A stretch of DNA of 64,000 nt. It comes from Taeniopygia guttata (Eukaryota; Chordata; Aves; Passeriformes; Estrildidae). The notes under the pieces are model-generated. The model made no database searches. It was given only the letters and a program-made list of their open reading frames with translations, and was not told the DNA's origin. Position numbers and translations under genes: made by a program. This document shows, one piece after another, positions 37,101 through 49,240 of this stretch (its first letter is position 1; each line of letters starts with the position of its first letter). The stretch is taken from the NCBI RefSeq assembly GCF_048771995.1, contig NC_133030.1:59490001-59554000 (forward strand), in the 5' to 3' direction.

Positions 37101-40100
37101 ACTAAAAATACCTTTCAGACCTGTTTTGGAGTGCATATCTACAGAAACATCTTTCACACACCGGTGCCTACCTAAATTATGAGCACATTTGTCATTCTTT
37201 GATGAGGTGCTTTGTGCACTTACAGTGACTGAGTTGGAATGACACCTTTGGTTAAGCACATAACTCTGTATGCAAATCTAATTAACCTATAGCAGTGCAA
37301 GTGCCCAAGTTACAGCATGACTTTGTTATGTAAAAACATAGATCCAGAACAGACTGCATGCAATGCGTGCAATACATAAAACAGATCCTGAACACAGATC
37401 CTTAACTCAACCTCTCTTCATGTCTTTAGCCATATTTCTTATGAGAAGCTCTCATAAAATGATCTTTATTCTCCAAATCATTTTACTTTCTTAACCCAGT
37501 CACACATTTCTACAATCATGTCAGAAAACTGCAGTCTCATGACAGGAGACAGAACCAGTCCTCTGCTCTGGAGTTCTGAGCTTTTGGGATGCTTGAATGA
37601 TGCACATATGTACTGAAGGAGACAGGCATTCTGCCTCTTCCTATTAAAGGCAAAGTAAAAGAAAAGGCACTTTAATAATGAAGTTTAGTGGCAAACATAC
37701 ACCACATTTTTTTTTCCTTAAAGAAGGACCATTCTGAACAGTATCTAAGGGTGGTGCTTTGTAAAAAAGTCAGAGGTGCGACATTCTTCATAAATTGTGG
37801 CTCTCACACATCATCTGATGCTACAACTGCATAGCCATCAGCCAAGCAAGCTTCAATTTTAATCTAAGATGATTCTTGGATCACCATTTTCAAATCAGTG
37901 ACTTCCATTAGTTTTAAGTCCATAAAGAGAAGAGCTTTCTGCAGTGAAAGTTTCTGGATTTTGGCTCTGAAGAACAGAGGCTTCTGAACAAAACTACATG
38001 TGAAAATGGACCCCTGTGAACAGAAATGAATGTGCAGGGGGTGCATCTCTGCAGCTACAAGTGCATTTTAACCACAATTTCAGAAGTGCTGATTTTGTGG
38101 AGGTCAAACTGAAGGACAGCCTCACCAGCAAGTGCACAGAAACTCAAGCTGCAGTTTTCAGACAGAAAATAACAATACTGTACACAGCTTAGAAAAATCA
38201 ACATAAATAACAAGGTCTTGGATAAAACACAAGAGTACCAAAATTCAAAGGACTGCAGCATTAGAAAGAAAACTGAAATAATGAATGGAGCATGCCAAAG
38301 AGTCAGCAGCTAAACTCCTTGAAAGTAGATGCAACTGGAGAACAGAGTGGCGAAGAAAAAGGAAGGTAATTAGTATACTAGGCCATGGACAGCCACGGAC
38401 AACCACAGATACATCACTGGAATGCATGAAATCTCTTTGCCCCTTCATTTGTTCCTCAAATTGTGCTATCCAGGCAGCACAACTGTAATGCTTTCTGCTA
38501 CACAGGAAAATAAATTTTACTGGTTTGCTATTTGCTTGTTCATTTGCCTGAAGGTTCAAATGAAGATAAGACCTAAACTGTTCACAAAGGACAGTTAATG
38601 CAACTCTGCATACCCCTACAGAAATACAAATTTATTTTTCCAAGGAATTTGGACAAAGATTTGATTGTTTTGTCCAAGAAAACAAATCATCCCCATTTGA
38701 AACTTTCACTTGAACAATATGTAAATTAATAATCCTTTTTAAACAATGTTCAAGTTGTATTCCTTCCACTAGGATAAGCTGCTTACATGAACCACACTGA
38801 AGTCACGGGCACTTGTTCTAACTAAGCTGAAAAATACCCCCACACTCCAATCTCCTGGAACAATTCTCTCAGTGACACTAACACCCTGTGTGTTGTAATG
38901 AGGACCACAGAGAAAGATTACAACCTTCAGTTGAACTAAAGGACACAGAGCAAGTCACCAAATTATACAGACTTCTACTGACAAGAAAAAGGGCATTTGT
39001 TCACTTCAGCTCCAGCCTGATCCACAGTACTTCTCCCTCTGCCTTAAGCAGGCTGGATGCAGGAGCAGACAGCATGTAATTGTGCAAACGTGGAAACATT
39101 TTCAGAAGTTACAGCCTCCTGAATGAAAAACTGACAGTACATACTGGATGCCCCAAATCAATTAATTTTAACAAACAACATGTCAAAGAACATCCCAGGG
39201 ATAGGAAGAATGACTAAAATAAAACAGAACACGCAGATGAGGAGACATAATTACACCACAGTCATGGGCTGAATGAAGTCATGAAAAAGCTTCTTGCCAA
39301 TGAAACTATTTAAAAACTGTTGGAGGCTATATGACTGAGCTCTGGCACTCACAGTTCGAAACATCAATAAAACACCAAAAAGTTACAGTTGATGTTTCTG
39401 AATGTGTACTTTCAGACACAGGAATACATGGCAGCTAGGAGACATGAACTGTTTATGTAAAAGAAGTAAATGAAATAAAATACAGAACTGGGGCTATTTC
39501 AATAAACACAGACTAACCCACCATTTCCCACCGGAACATTTGTTTCTTGGGGGTGCAATTGTAGCCTGTGTTCTACTTCAGTAAGACAACTGCAAAAGGA
39601 AGAACATAAACTTGCCATATGGGTATGAAAATTTCTAATAATATTAAGAACTTTAGGTTTAGGACAGATGTAGGAGGTATGGCTTGTGGCAGATTGAATA
39701 AAAAGAAAACCAAAAAACAAAAAACAAAACAACAGAGGAAGCAAGTTAATAACTTTGTGTGTGTGTGAAGGAAAGTATGAACTGTTCCAAATTCTCCCAA
39801 CTACCCTCCCTCCCAGTAATTAATATGCAACAGTGATGGCTATTACAACTTCACAGCACAGCAGAAAATACCAAATCACTGCACTTCTGATACAAATACC
39901 TATGAGCTCTGACCTCTGAATAGCTGGTCCACATGCACTGCCATTTCACTGAGGTAAGTTGTTTGGAGAGTTTTTTTTTTAAACACAACTTCTGCTTAAA
40001 ATCCCTTCTCCTTGCTAGGAGCTGACAGCATTTCCAAATACCTCCCTGTACTAAGCAGCAAAATATTTTATCCCACGTGGTGTGTATGGCAGGGCAGGTA

Positions 40101-43100
40101 GGATTTAGGAGAGGATTATTAAAGCCTTCTGGAACACAGAAGGTAACCATTTCTAAGTTAACACCCTCCCTCCAACAACATGTTTCAGCTTCTTCTTAAA
40201 ACATTATTTTCTGCTCCTACCTACCTTTCCTGCAGACAGCTAAACCTGTTCCAAGGTTAAATGAGAAGCTTCTCAATATGAGTGTATTTTGGCTGAGGTT
40301 CAAACACTCCCCAGCAGAGACATGTGTAATCTGATTTTTGCAACAGGAAGCCCTGGACATTGAAATAGATAATTCACCTCTAACAAGTTGTTCCTTCAGA
40401 AGGTTGAAAGATGGTGATGCCGTTTCAAGAATTCTTTACGGAGTTAATTTTGCAATCTGGTCAATTATGGAAGAAACTAAGCTCTTTCCAGAATCACCAA
40501 GAGCACTGCTGGGAATGAAAAATCACTACACTGATTCTGAGAGGAGATAAAATTTGCATCCATGACTGCCAGTCACTCATCAGGATCCTAACATGACTGG
40601 CACCCTCAGAACATGATTGAGTATTTCTTGGCCCAGGCAGAATTCTTGCTTCTTTCTAAATATCTGTACTACAAATTAGAAGTGGGAAGGCATAAGAGAA
40701 AAAACCACAGCAGCATCAAAGTATGAGCAGCCCAATCACGATGAAAAACTATGTAGACAACCAAAATGGCACTAACAAGAACTATGAAAATCAATGAGGT
40801 AGCTCTGCATAAATTCATGTGCTGCTGTCTGAAGAGTATGAGAAAGAAAACGCCAAGGTCCTTGTTTGAAAGCATTAATAAGCAGAAAACATGCCCATGC
40901 TGCTGCTGAGTTCAGCACCTTTCTGGTTATACTTCATTTTCCAAAGATTTCTTACTTAGAAGTGTTGGAAGATAAACAAAAGGCACCCATTTTAGACAAA
41001 AAGCTTAGAAAACTGCTTTGTTAACAGTGCAGAAATTCCTGCATGCTCCAGCCAAAATTCAGAGCCCCATTGAAGCAACAGAAAAAAAAGAACTGGAAGA
41101 TCCAAGGAAGCTGCAGTCTGAGTAGACAGAATTTGGGAGAAAGAAAGGCCTTGCTTCAGTTTCTATATCAATGAGACGCAGTAAGATTCAAATGTTTTGA
41201 AAGAGCAAGGCAAACAAGTGAATTTAAGGATTCCAACCGAGCTGCTCATGACAGAAGTGCTACACAGCCATTCCAACAGAACTCCACACAGCAACAGTTT
41301 CGCCACAAAGAAAACATGGGTGAAAAGGAAACAGAAAGAGACAACCCAGAAGAATGGAGCTATAGTAAGTTGAATTACAAATTTTTCCAGTATTTGTAAT
41401 GCCACAAGTGCTCTGCCACTGTCATTTCTCATCATAGCAAATCATTTCCCAACTCCTAAACATTGTGGGCCTAACTGAAAATTCCTACTTGAGTACAAGC
41501 CACTCAGAGTGCAAGAATTTAATGAAGAATCTGAACATATCAAATTACTCAAAGAACAGCTAAAATCCTTTTCTCTAAATTTATTTTTTTTGATCTCTTA
41601 TTTACAGCTTGAAGCCTCAGTATCTTTGCTCACTATCAGTTTTACCAATCAAATAATACCTGCCACAAAAAAAGTTAAAGATTCACAGAGGAATGTTTTT
41701 TTTAGAGGAAGGCTCACATAATTCCACTGCCATTTCTGTGTAATAGGAAAAAAACAAACCTAACCAAACAAAAAGTTACTTTTTTTTTTTTGTCAAGTTC
41801 AACTAAAGCTATTTAGAAAAATCAAGACAACTGGGGAGTCCTAGCCCACCCTGCCCCTACCCAAAAGAGTGAAGATATTGGGTAAAGAGCCTCTAGACCA
41901 GAATGGGTTTTGTCCATGACTGTTCTGGTTGTTCAAATGCACCTGAATTCAAGCTACTGCCAATTTGCCTTTGTCGGTGTTTTAGCTAAGTGTTAAAATA
42001 AACTAGGAAAAAGATGCTCCAAGGAAAAATGTCCCAATGGGATTATTCACTGAGACTCCAAAAACAAAGGCAGGCTCAAATAACAATAATTTAAAAATCA
42101 ACAAAAGAGAAACTCTATTAACTGAACTATTCCTGAAATATGAGGAAAAAATTATATTCACACAGTCACCCTCAGTTCAGGAAACTGGCATTTTTTTGCA
42201 GTTGATACTGTTTGTTGCCTGGGGCAATGTGTAGAAATTCTTACAGAACCCCATCATCCCTCTGTTGTGTGGTTTCACTGATAACCTCACCACAAACATC
42301 TTAACATTTTCGTTAACACAGTCCTAAATAGTTCAAGAAAATTGAACACATGGAATTATTCCTGTATCTGCTCCTCAATTTCTCCTCTCTGTGTTTCTAG
42401 TTGCTCATCAGTGTCACTGCTCCTTTTAAAAACTAATTATTTAAAGCTTTCAAATTTAAGATCTTCTTAACTTCAACAAGAAGCACCAGCCAACTGTTTA
42501 GGGTTTGTCTTATGAAAATTTTATTTTAACAATATGGATGAATGAAACCCAAGTGAAAATAAAGTTTATACAGATAAAGCTTGGGAGTAAAATAAAAATA
42601 AACTACTCTGAGAAAATATAACCAGTATGCGTGTGCCCAATAATTAGAAAATGATGTTTGCATGGAGGCCCCAAAACTTCCTGTTTAGTCAAGCACTCAA
42701 TATTATGAAATAATACACAAGCAATTTCCCAGACCCTTCACTTCACATGAAAACATTTGCAGGGTTCTAATCTCAGCAACATTAACACTATTCTAGTGAG
42801 GATATAGGAAAAGCAGCATACAGGAGAGACTTGAAACCTGATGACTACACACAGGAATAAAATGGCAATAAAATAGGAAATGTTTTGAAGTTACAGCTGG
42901 AACCTGGCTTTGCTTGCAAGGAAATTACATCAAAACTATGCCAGAAGCACATTAAGACCTGGAAGTTAAATCCTCAAAGCTTAGGAAAAGCTGGAATTTG
43001 CTCATTTGTACACACACAGAGCTTTTATTTACAAAGCTATTTTGCCCTCACGTCCCCAGCATTCCTATCTCATTAAAGGAACAAGGACAGAGGATGACTG

Positions 43101-46100
43101 CTGCAATAAAACAGATTTTTCACTCAAGACTACGTAAAAATATAAAAAAGAAACCATTGCCAAAAACAGCCCTTGTTCTTAGCTTTTTATGCAGACAGAA
43201 GTTTTCAGGAGTGAAGGCTTTCCTCTGAGGGCACACTGATTGCCAAGTTCACTTCTATCACTATCAGCAGAGAGGTGATTTGCCCATGATAAACAAAGGT
43301 GCTCCTCTCACTCCAAACCAGAGTTCATGACAGCTCTAAACATTCTGGTCACTTAATGAGGACATTATTGAATTAATCTGTTCTTCAAACATCAAAGCAG
43401 TGCTATTGCCAGCATTTCCTAAGCTTACAGGGCCTTGCTCTGCAGCCTCAGAATGTTTTTTTTACAGAGAACAGCAGCGGCTGATTTTTAACAAGGGTCT
43501 GCCCAAATACTTACTGTAATTGTCTGAGGGAACTAGAAAATTATTTACTGACAGCAACTGATTCTTTCTTCATTAAATTTTCCTACAATTTAATGCTAGC
43601 TGCTTAACCGCCCACATTTTTCCACACTGTGCACTCCTTTCCAAAGACTGGGTTTTACTTAACAGCTGGAGAATTCCTTAAACTCATCTCCAAATACAAA
43701 GAGCTCAGGCAGTTTGCACAGTTCTAGTGGCTACTGCATTTTGGAGCATTTCTAAGGAAAAAATACCACATAATGAACAAATAGCTAAGATATATGGTCA
43801 AGAAGAATACCGGCTACCTTTCGAATTTCACATGACAAGGACAGTTGGCAGCAAAAATGAATTGCACACATAGATACAGAGAATCCTTCAAGTTACAGCT
43901 GAGACCCAAACATGAGAGCACATTTCATTCTCTAGGTCACAATCCAGCAAGGCACTGAAGATGAGAGCAACATCACAGATCTGAGTAGTCCCACATAATT
44001 CAGCTGCACGTGGTGTACCACCACAAGCACACTGAAGGGCTTTGCTTTATTTAAACTGCAGCTATCAAAATACAAGTCATGTTACACTTGAGTTTGTTGG
44101 GTTTATAAATTGTTATCTTAGAAGAGTTTAGAGACCTTTTTATCTACTAAAATATTCTTACTTTTGAGAACTAGCCTGTTAACAATGAAGAGGCTAATGT
44201 ACTTTTTCCTCTCTCTGTAAACTGCATTTCTCTACGTTTCAATATTGAAACATGGGTAGCCAGTTTTGCTTTTTCCTTCGTAGCACTCTTAGATGCTCTT
44301 TTGATACATATAGATATATACTGCTATAAAGTTTACACCCTAAACAGTAGAAGTGTACTTCATAGGAACTGTCTGTCAGTGAAAGAAGTTTTTATCCTGT
44401 TATTTTAGTCACATATAAACACCTATCGAGAAGAGCTGTTAAAAAAACCTGAGCAACTGTTTCATGTATTTATAAACACACTCTGTTCTGTAGACTCCAA
44501 CAGGCAGCTGAAATATCCATTAGTGAATTGTACCGGTATTTGTGTTTAAACACAAACAAAATAAATAAGAAAAAAGATAGCAACTTGACAGAAATCTGTA
44601 ACTCAGTATGTGGTTTAACACAGACCAGAGTTCAGCACACAAATACAGAAAAGCAGACCTTGCAGCAGTAGCTTAACACCAGTAACACCCAGTGGTTACT
44701 GCCTCTACCCAGGAACCAGCCTATTCACCCCCATGGTATCACCCTTGCTTTCTCCTCCTGCTCTGATTACAATTCCTTTGGCCTAAACATTCTTCCCAGT
44801 CTTAAGAGTCAAGTGATTTACTCTAGAAATATTAAACTTTATTAAATGCTAAATTGTTCCTTCACAGACAGAGACCAACATAAAGAAGCTCCAAGTAGAA
44901 AACGTTATCTCCACTGTGATCTGCACCACATCATGGCTCAAATGTATGAATCCTCCCTTAAAAATATTTTTTACTGCTGATAAATGGAATGCATATAAAA
45001 TGTACATTTATGCACATTCCCTGGATCTTCTAAATATCCTAAGAACACTGTCATTTTTTCAGGGATTACATATTGTATACGCAGACTTGATACTTTGCAT
45101 TTGCCATTCATTCAATGAAGAGGACTGTAGTTAAGCATGTGTAAATGTTACAGAAGTTTATTTCTTATTCTAGTATTCTAAACTAAAATTTGGATCATGT
45201 GAATAAAACTACAGAGATCAGTAAGAGTTCAGAAATCAAGTATTATCCAAGAAGAGATTAATTTCCAAAAGAACAAATGATACTAAACGTTGTGTCATTT
45301 AGAAAGAAACAGATGATACATCAATTTTTAAAAATAAAAAACTAAAAGTCAAGTATGATTTATGAGAAAAGAGGAGCAAAACTTAGAAAGGTCCACATGT
45401 TATAGTAAGAACAACTGCAGTTTGGCTCAGGTTTAACGATGATAAACCACTATTGTCTCGACTTCAAACATTACTATTATATCCAAGTCTTTAAAATGTC
45501 TCTGGTTTGCAGAGGTAAAATGAAAACAGTTATTTTCCAGCACTTCCCATTCTAAAACTTGTTTATTTATTAGCACAACCTGCATCATTCCATCACTTAA
45601 TTGCAATGCCATTCTGCTGAGCCAATTACGTAAGAGTTTTGTACATCAGAATTGACCTGAACACATAAAAATTAAGCCAATAGCAATGTCAACATTTTAG
45701 TAAGAAATATGCTATTCTTAAATTATTTATATTTAGGTCATCTTGTAAAATCAGCTGCTTTAGATTCCCTAGTTCCACTAAAAACGAAAAGTGCAGTAAG
45801 ATCTCTTATTGACAGCTGCATTCAAAAACATACCAGTTACATAAGTTTGCAAATTATACTGTGCCAGAGTTAAATATCTAAGCATTTTAACGACAGTTCT
45901 CAAAATGCTATCTCAGCAAGAATGACTCAACTCCACTGTATAAGCTGCACTCCAGATAAGAAGCAACCAGCCTAATTTTATAGAAAAATAAAAAACAAAA
46001 CTAACTTTTTAAGTATTCTGCTTTAATTCAAATTGCTCTGAGTGAGTTCTGCGTGTTTGGACCTGGCAAGCTTTGCCAGTCATTTGGCATTTCCATCTCT

Positions 46101-48089
46101 CCTCACTTCCAACAAAAGTATCCCGAGCATAGCTAGAGACAGTTAAGGAAATACTTGGAAAACAGGTATAGTTTTCTACTGTACCTCCAGGGGAGAGATT
46201 TAGCTGACAAGCACCAAGCAGAGGACTAGACCTGTAAACCAGAGCTAGGCCTTGCTTGTATACAAGAAGAACATGGCTATGCCAGAGGAGAGCAAGAGGA
46301 CAGACAAACTCTCTCCATGTTCATCCGAGGATTTTAACAAAGATCTCAGTGAGGAAAACATTAATATCTGGCACAATGCATCAGCAAGCCTTTTAGCCCA
46401 GTCTCATATACAAAAGGGAGACCCAGAAAGGCCTGGAGTGAAAACTTTAGGAGCAGCAAATGCTGGTGCACCAATCCAAGCTGTTGTCCTTTAACACCTT
46501 CCCTTTGAACACCGCTGTGATTGGATAGGGATAGGTGGAGTGCAAAACTTCCCTGGCCCACGTTTTCTCTGATGTTATTCACAGAAGAAACTATGAATAG
46601 CAACAGATGGGAAGCCATCAGAAAAGAAATGAGACAAGAAATTGCACAATTCTTGGTCATTTGGCAATTCACTCAGGGACCTGAGTAACAGTAGCCATCC
46701 AGCCCTAATTCCACCAGTACTTCACAAAACCTGCTTCAGCCACCTAATCACTGAAACAGCTCAGGAAAGTGCTACAAGGGCTCATATTTGGAAATTCACT
46801 TCCTAGAATCACAAGAGTTAGAACTTCTAACTAAGAGTTAGAACTTCATAAATTGATTCTGCTTACTCTGATGCCAAATATCACAATCTAAGGAAAACAT
46901 ATCACCTACCTTCTTTCCAGCTACTGCTCTCACGATCTAAAACTGTCTTCTGCTTAACAAAATAAAAATTTCCTTTCGATGAAACACCTTAAGGACCTTA
47001 AACTTTAGGGTTACCACAGAGGCCACCCCAGTGCACAGCACTTTCCCATTTGACAGAAGATACAGCTCAAAAAAATTTAGTTTTTCCCAAGTGCTACTGT
47101 AAACCTAAACATTAGTTCTACAACCACAAAATTTTGCCAGCCACATGGCAACACTAAGAAATATTTTAATCGTACCAAATAAATACAAATACATATCGAA
47201 CAGAAGTCTGCAAATCGATTCTCCTGAAACTGTCAACCTCTAGCTGTTGTTTCACAGCTACTAGAACACAATCTAATGTAACAAAAAGGGTAGACCTATG
47301 CTCAGAACCTCTGGCATTTCACACACAAGCCCAATTACCCAGCACATCACCGCACAACTTTCTCACCGAGGACAGCATTTTCTTCCACGGACTTTTACCA
47401 TGTGACAGATCACAGATCGTCAGCACAACCTTTGCTCACGACATTGTTTTCAAAGACACCGAAACCTCTCACAAACTTTAAACGCCCGAAAGGCGTTGGC
47501 GAGAGAAAGCCGCCCGCTGCATCACAGTGTCACTATTTGGGGAGCGCTTGATGCTCCGACCCTCGCCAGGGTGGGGTGCTTTATAAATAGATGCGTGTTG
47601 TTGTTTTATCTTTTTTTTTTTTTTTTTTTTTTTTCCCAGTCAGTGCCGTGCCCCGAGCGTTTGGGTGGCGATGGGAGAGCAGGCTGTTTATAGCCTTTAT
47701 TAAATGAACTCTGGGCGAGGAAAGGAGGGGGGCAGGGAGAAAGGGAAAGCTGCTGCTCCTACCTGAGCCAGGCCCAGACCCCGCTGCTCATCCTCCCTCA
47801 CTGCCCGCCGTGCCCGGGGGGCTGCGGGGACACCCCCACCCTCAGCAGGCGCCTGCAATGCAGGGGCTGCGCGGGGGGCTCCAGCAGCGGCATCGCAGCG
47901 GGATCGCTCCCCCCGTCCCCGTCCCCTTCCATCTCCCTCCCTCCCTCCGGCCGCCCGACCCGTTCCCAGCCGTGCCGCCGGGGATGGCTCCGCGCTCCGC
48001 CGCCCCCGGTTGTTTACGGGCCCCCGCAGCGCCCCGGCCCCGCCGCCCCCTCACCCCGCCCCGGCCCCGCACTGCGCAGCGCCACTTAC
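34127..48089 (-). other. PPM1A: PPM1A intron 1, about 14 kb
   Basis: Bounded by the exon 2 acceptor (TTTGTAG) and the preferred exon 1 donor. AT-rich with no recognisable exon, RNA gene or transposon. It holds a T24 run (47611-47634) close to the CpG island and a duplicated near-palindrome at 46814-46847. Short open frames here are scattered and uncharacteristic of genes. Such a long first intron may carry enhancers, but nothing in the sequence alone identifies them. Confidence 0.6.
47611..47634 (+). repeat. T24 run at the edge of the CpG island
   Basis: Uninterrupted T between TTTTATC and CCCAG. Longest mononucleotide run in the window. Confidence 0.9.
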
Positions 48090-48149
48090 CCCCCCGGCCG
48101 CGGCGTCGGCGCCGGCTGTGCGGGCAGGGCCGCGCTCCCGGCGGTGCGC

Positions 48150-48194
48150 GGGGGAGAAGGGGAAGGAGGAGGAGGAGGAGGAGAAGGAGGGGGG
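48150..48194 (+). repeat. (GGA)n homopurine tract in exon 1 region
   Basis: GGGGAGAAGGGGAAGGAGGA continues as GGA triplets to GGAGGGGGG. A pyrimidine tract in the PPM1A transcript if exon 1 spans it. Confidence 0.85.
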
Positions 48195-48351
48195 CACCCG
48201 GCTGGCGGCCTCGCCTCAGCTCATTCACAGGGCGGCTCTGTACCCAGGGGGAGCCCAGCGCTCATCTCGCCCCCGCCGCCGCCGCCGGCTCCCCCCCCCC
48301 CGTCCCCGTCCCCCGCCCGAGCTGCTCCGCGTCCACCGGAGCGCCGGCCGC

Positions 48352-48391
48352 GGACGGACGGGCGGACGGACGGGCGGACACACGGACACAC
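48352..48391 (+). repeat. GGAC/GGGC tetramer repeat
   Basis: Two 12-bp units GGACGGACGGGC followed by GGAC and two ACACGGAC-like units. Confidence 0.85.
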
Positions 48392-48419
48392 TCGCACTGC
48401 GCTGCCGCCGCCGCCCCTC

Positions 48420-48431
48420 TGCGCAGGCGCG
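48420..48431. promoter_or_regulatory. NRF1-like site
   Basis: The minus-strand dodecamer CGCGCCTGCGCA differs from the NRF1 palindromic consensus at one position. A related half-site (TGCGCA) occurs near 48073. Typical of CpG-island promoters of housekeeping genes. Confidence 0.45.
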
Positions 48432-48459
48432 AACGCCGCGAGGGGAGGGGGAGGCGGGA

Positions 48460-48473
48460 GCGCGCGCGCGCGC
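48460..48473 (+). repeat. (CG)n run
   Basis: Alternating G and C for about 14 bases, a Z-DNA-prone dinucleotide repeat in the CpG island. Confidence 0.85.
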
Positions 48474-48517
48474 CCCCGCGCCCTTTCCCTCCTCGCCGTC
48501 TCCTCCCCCCCCGTCAA

Positions 48518-48640
48518 TTAAAAAAAAAAAATCAAATCATTAAAACACCCAAAAAAAAAGCGACAAATGGAGCTTTTCAGATTAAAAAAAAGGAAGAGTA
48601 AAAAAAAATGAAATAAATAAAGGCGGAAAAAAAAAAGCAG
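48518..48640. other. AT-rich segment with A-tracts inside the CpG island
   Basis: Repeated runs of eight or more A (about 48521-48532, 48551-48560, 48583-48590, 48601-48608, 48627-48636) interrupt otherwise extremely GC-rich sequence. On the PPM1A strand they are T-tracts and may lie in the 5' UTR or at the start site. Confidence 0.7.
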
Positions 48641-48734
48641 CAGCACCCCGGCAGGGTTCCCGGATGTCGGACGGAGCAGGGCCGTTACGGTATTACATCA
48701 CCCTCCGCCCCGGCTCCCGCGCCGCGCGGGGCGC

Positions 48735-48742
48735 TGACGTCA
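48735..48742. promoter_or_regulatory. Consensus cAMP response element (TGACGTCA)
   Basis: Perfect 8-bp CREB/ATF palindrome inside the CpG island, five bases from a GC box (about 48747-48755). It lies a few hundred bases upstream of the likely PPM1A exon 1. Full-length CREs in CpG islands are commonly bound. Function here is inferred from sequence alone. Confidence 0.7.
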
Positions 48743-48810
48743 TCGGCCCCGCCCCTGCCCCTCAGGGGGAGAGGCTGGGGCGGGAGTTCCCGTCCCCGTC
48801 CAAACCGCGA

Positions 48811-48861
48811 TCCACATCCCCATCCCCATCCCCATCCACATCCCCATCCACATCCCCGTCC
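48811..48861 (+). repeat. (CCCCAT)n hexamer repeat in the promoter
   Basis: About eight hexamers CCCCAT or CCACAT, trailing into CCCGTC variants. The minus strand has five GGGG runs spaced 2 to 8 bases. Confidence 0.9.
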
Positions 48862-48964
48862 TGTTCCCATTCCAATCCGGATCCCGGTCCCGCTGCGGTG
48901 GCGGCAGCAGCTCAGTCCACCTGAGGACGATAGAGCGCACAGTGGGTCCCGAGGCGCTGGCGGG

Positions 48965-48969
48965 ATTGG
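48965..48969 (-). promoter_or_regulatory. CCAAT box (NF-Y type) upstream of PPM1A
   Basis: Minus-strand CCAAT in the context GCGGCCAATCC, at the upstream edge of the CpG island and about 225 bp from the CRE. The flanks fit the NF-Y preference, but a five-base core is weak evidence alone. Confidence 0.45.
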
Positions 48970-48983
48970 CCGCGTCTCCCCTG

Positions 48984-49240
48984 AATCACAGAATCATTTA
49001 GGTTGGAAAAGATCTCTGGGATCATCTGGTTGACACCACCGTGTCAACCAGACCATGGCACTGAGTGCCATGTCCAGTCGTTCCCTAAACACCTCCAAGG
49101 ATGGTGATTCCATCACGGTTCCATCCCCGTTCCAATGTCTAATCACCCTTTATGTGAAGAAATCCCTCCAGATGTCCAACCTGAACGTCCCCTGGCACAG
49201 CTTGTGACTCTGTCCTCTGCTCCTGAGGGACTCGCATTGC
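48984..49240 (-). mobile_element. CR1 LINE 3' fragment next to the PPM1A promoter
   Basis: Starts AATCACAGAATCATTTAGGT, then TTGGAAAAGATCTCTGGGAT, CCATGTCCAGTCGTTCC, CCTCCAAGGATGGTGATTCC and GAAATCCCTCCAGATGTCCA, which is reverse-complement CR1. It begins about 15 bp beyond the CCAAT box and marks the abrupt upstream edge of the CpG island. Confidence 0.9.

Larger units (their letters stand above)
48090..48650 (-). other. PPM1A: Probable non-coding exon 1 of PPM1A (5' UTR)
   Basis: Coding exon 2 opens with a splice acceptor 18 nt before ATG, so an upstream 5' UTR exon must exist. The CpG island is the only plausible location. The best donor is GGGGGG|GTAAGTGGC, intron starting at 48089. A second is CTCAG|GTAGGAG, intron starting at 47762, which would make a longer exon 1. 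The 5' boundary given here is a guess, because no TATA box or clear initiator was found. Confidence 0.5.
47640..48975. promoter_or_regulatory. CpG island covering the PPM1A promoter and first exon
   Basis: Dense CpG and very high G+C set this block apart from the AT-rich DNA on both sides. It contains many GC boxes, a CG-alternating run (48460-48473), an NRF1-like site (48420-48431) and homopurine tracts. An AT-rich segment at 48518-48640 splits it. The island explains several long open frames here (up to 263 codons), which are low-complexity Arg/Pro/Gly strings and not genes. Confidence 0.85.

Noticed and set aside
47810..48601. 263-codon open frame on plus, plus overlapping frames of 177, 128 and 125 codons
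   Set aside because: Arg/Pro/Ala/Gly-rich low-complexity strings in several frames and both strands at once, caused by lack of AT-rich stop codons in the CpG island.
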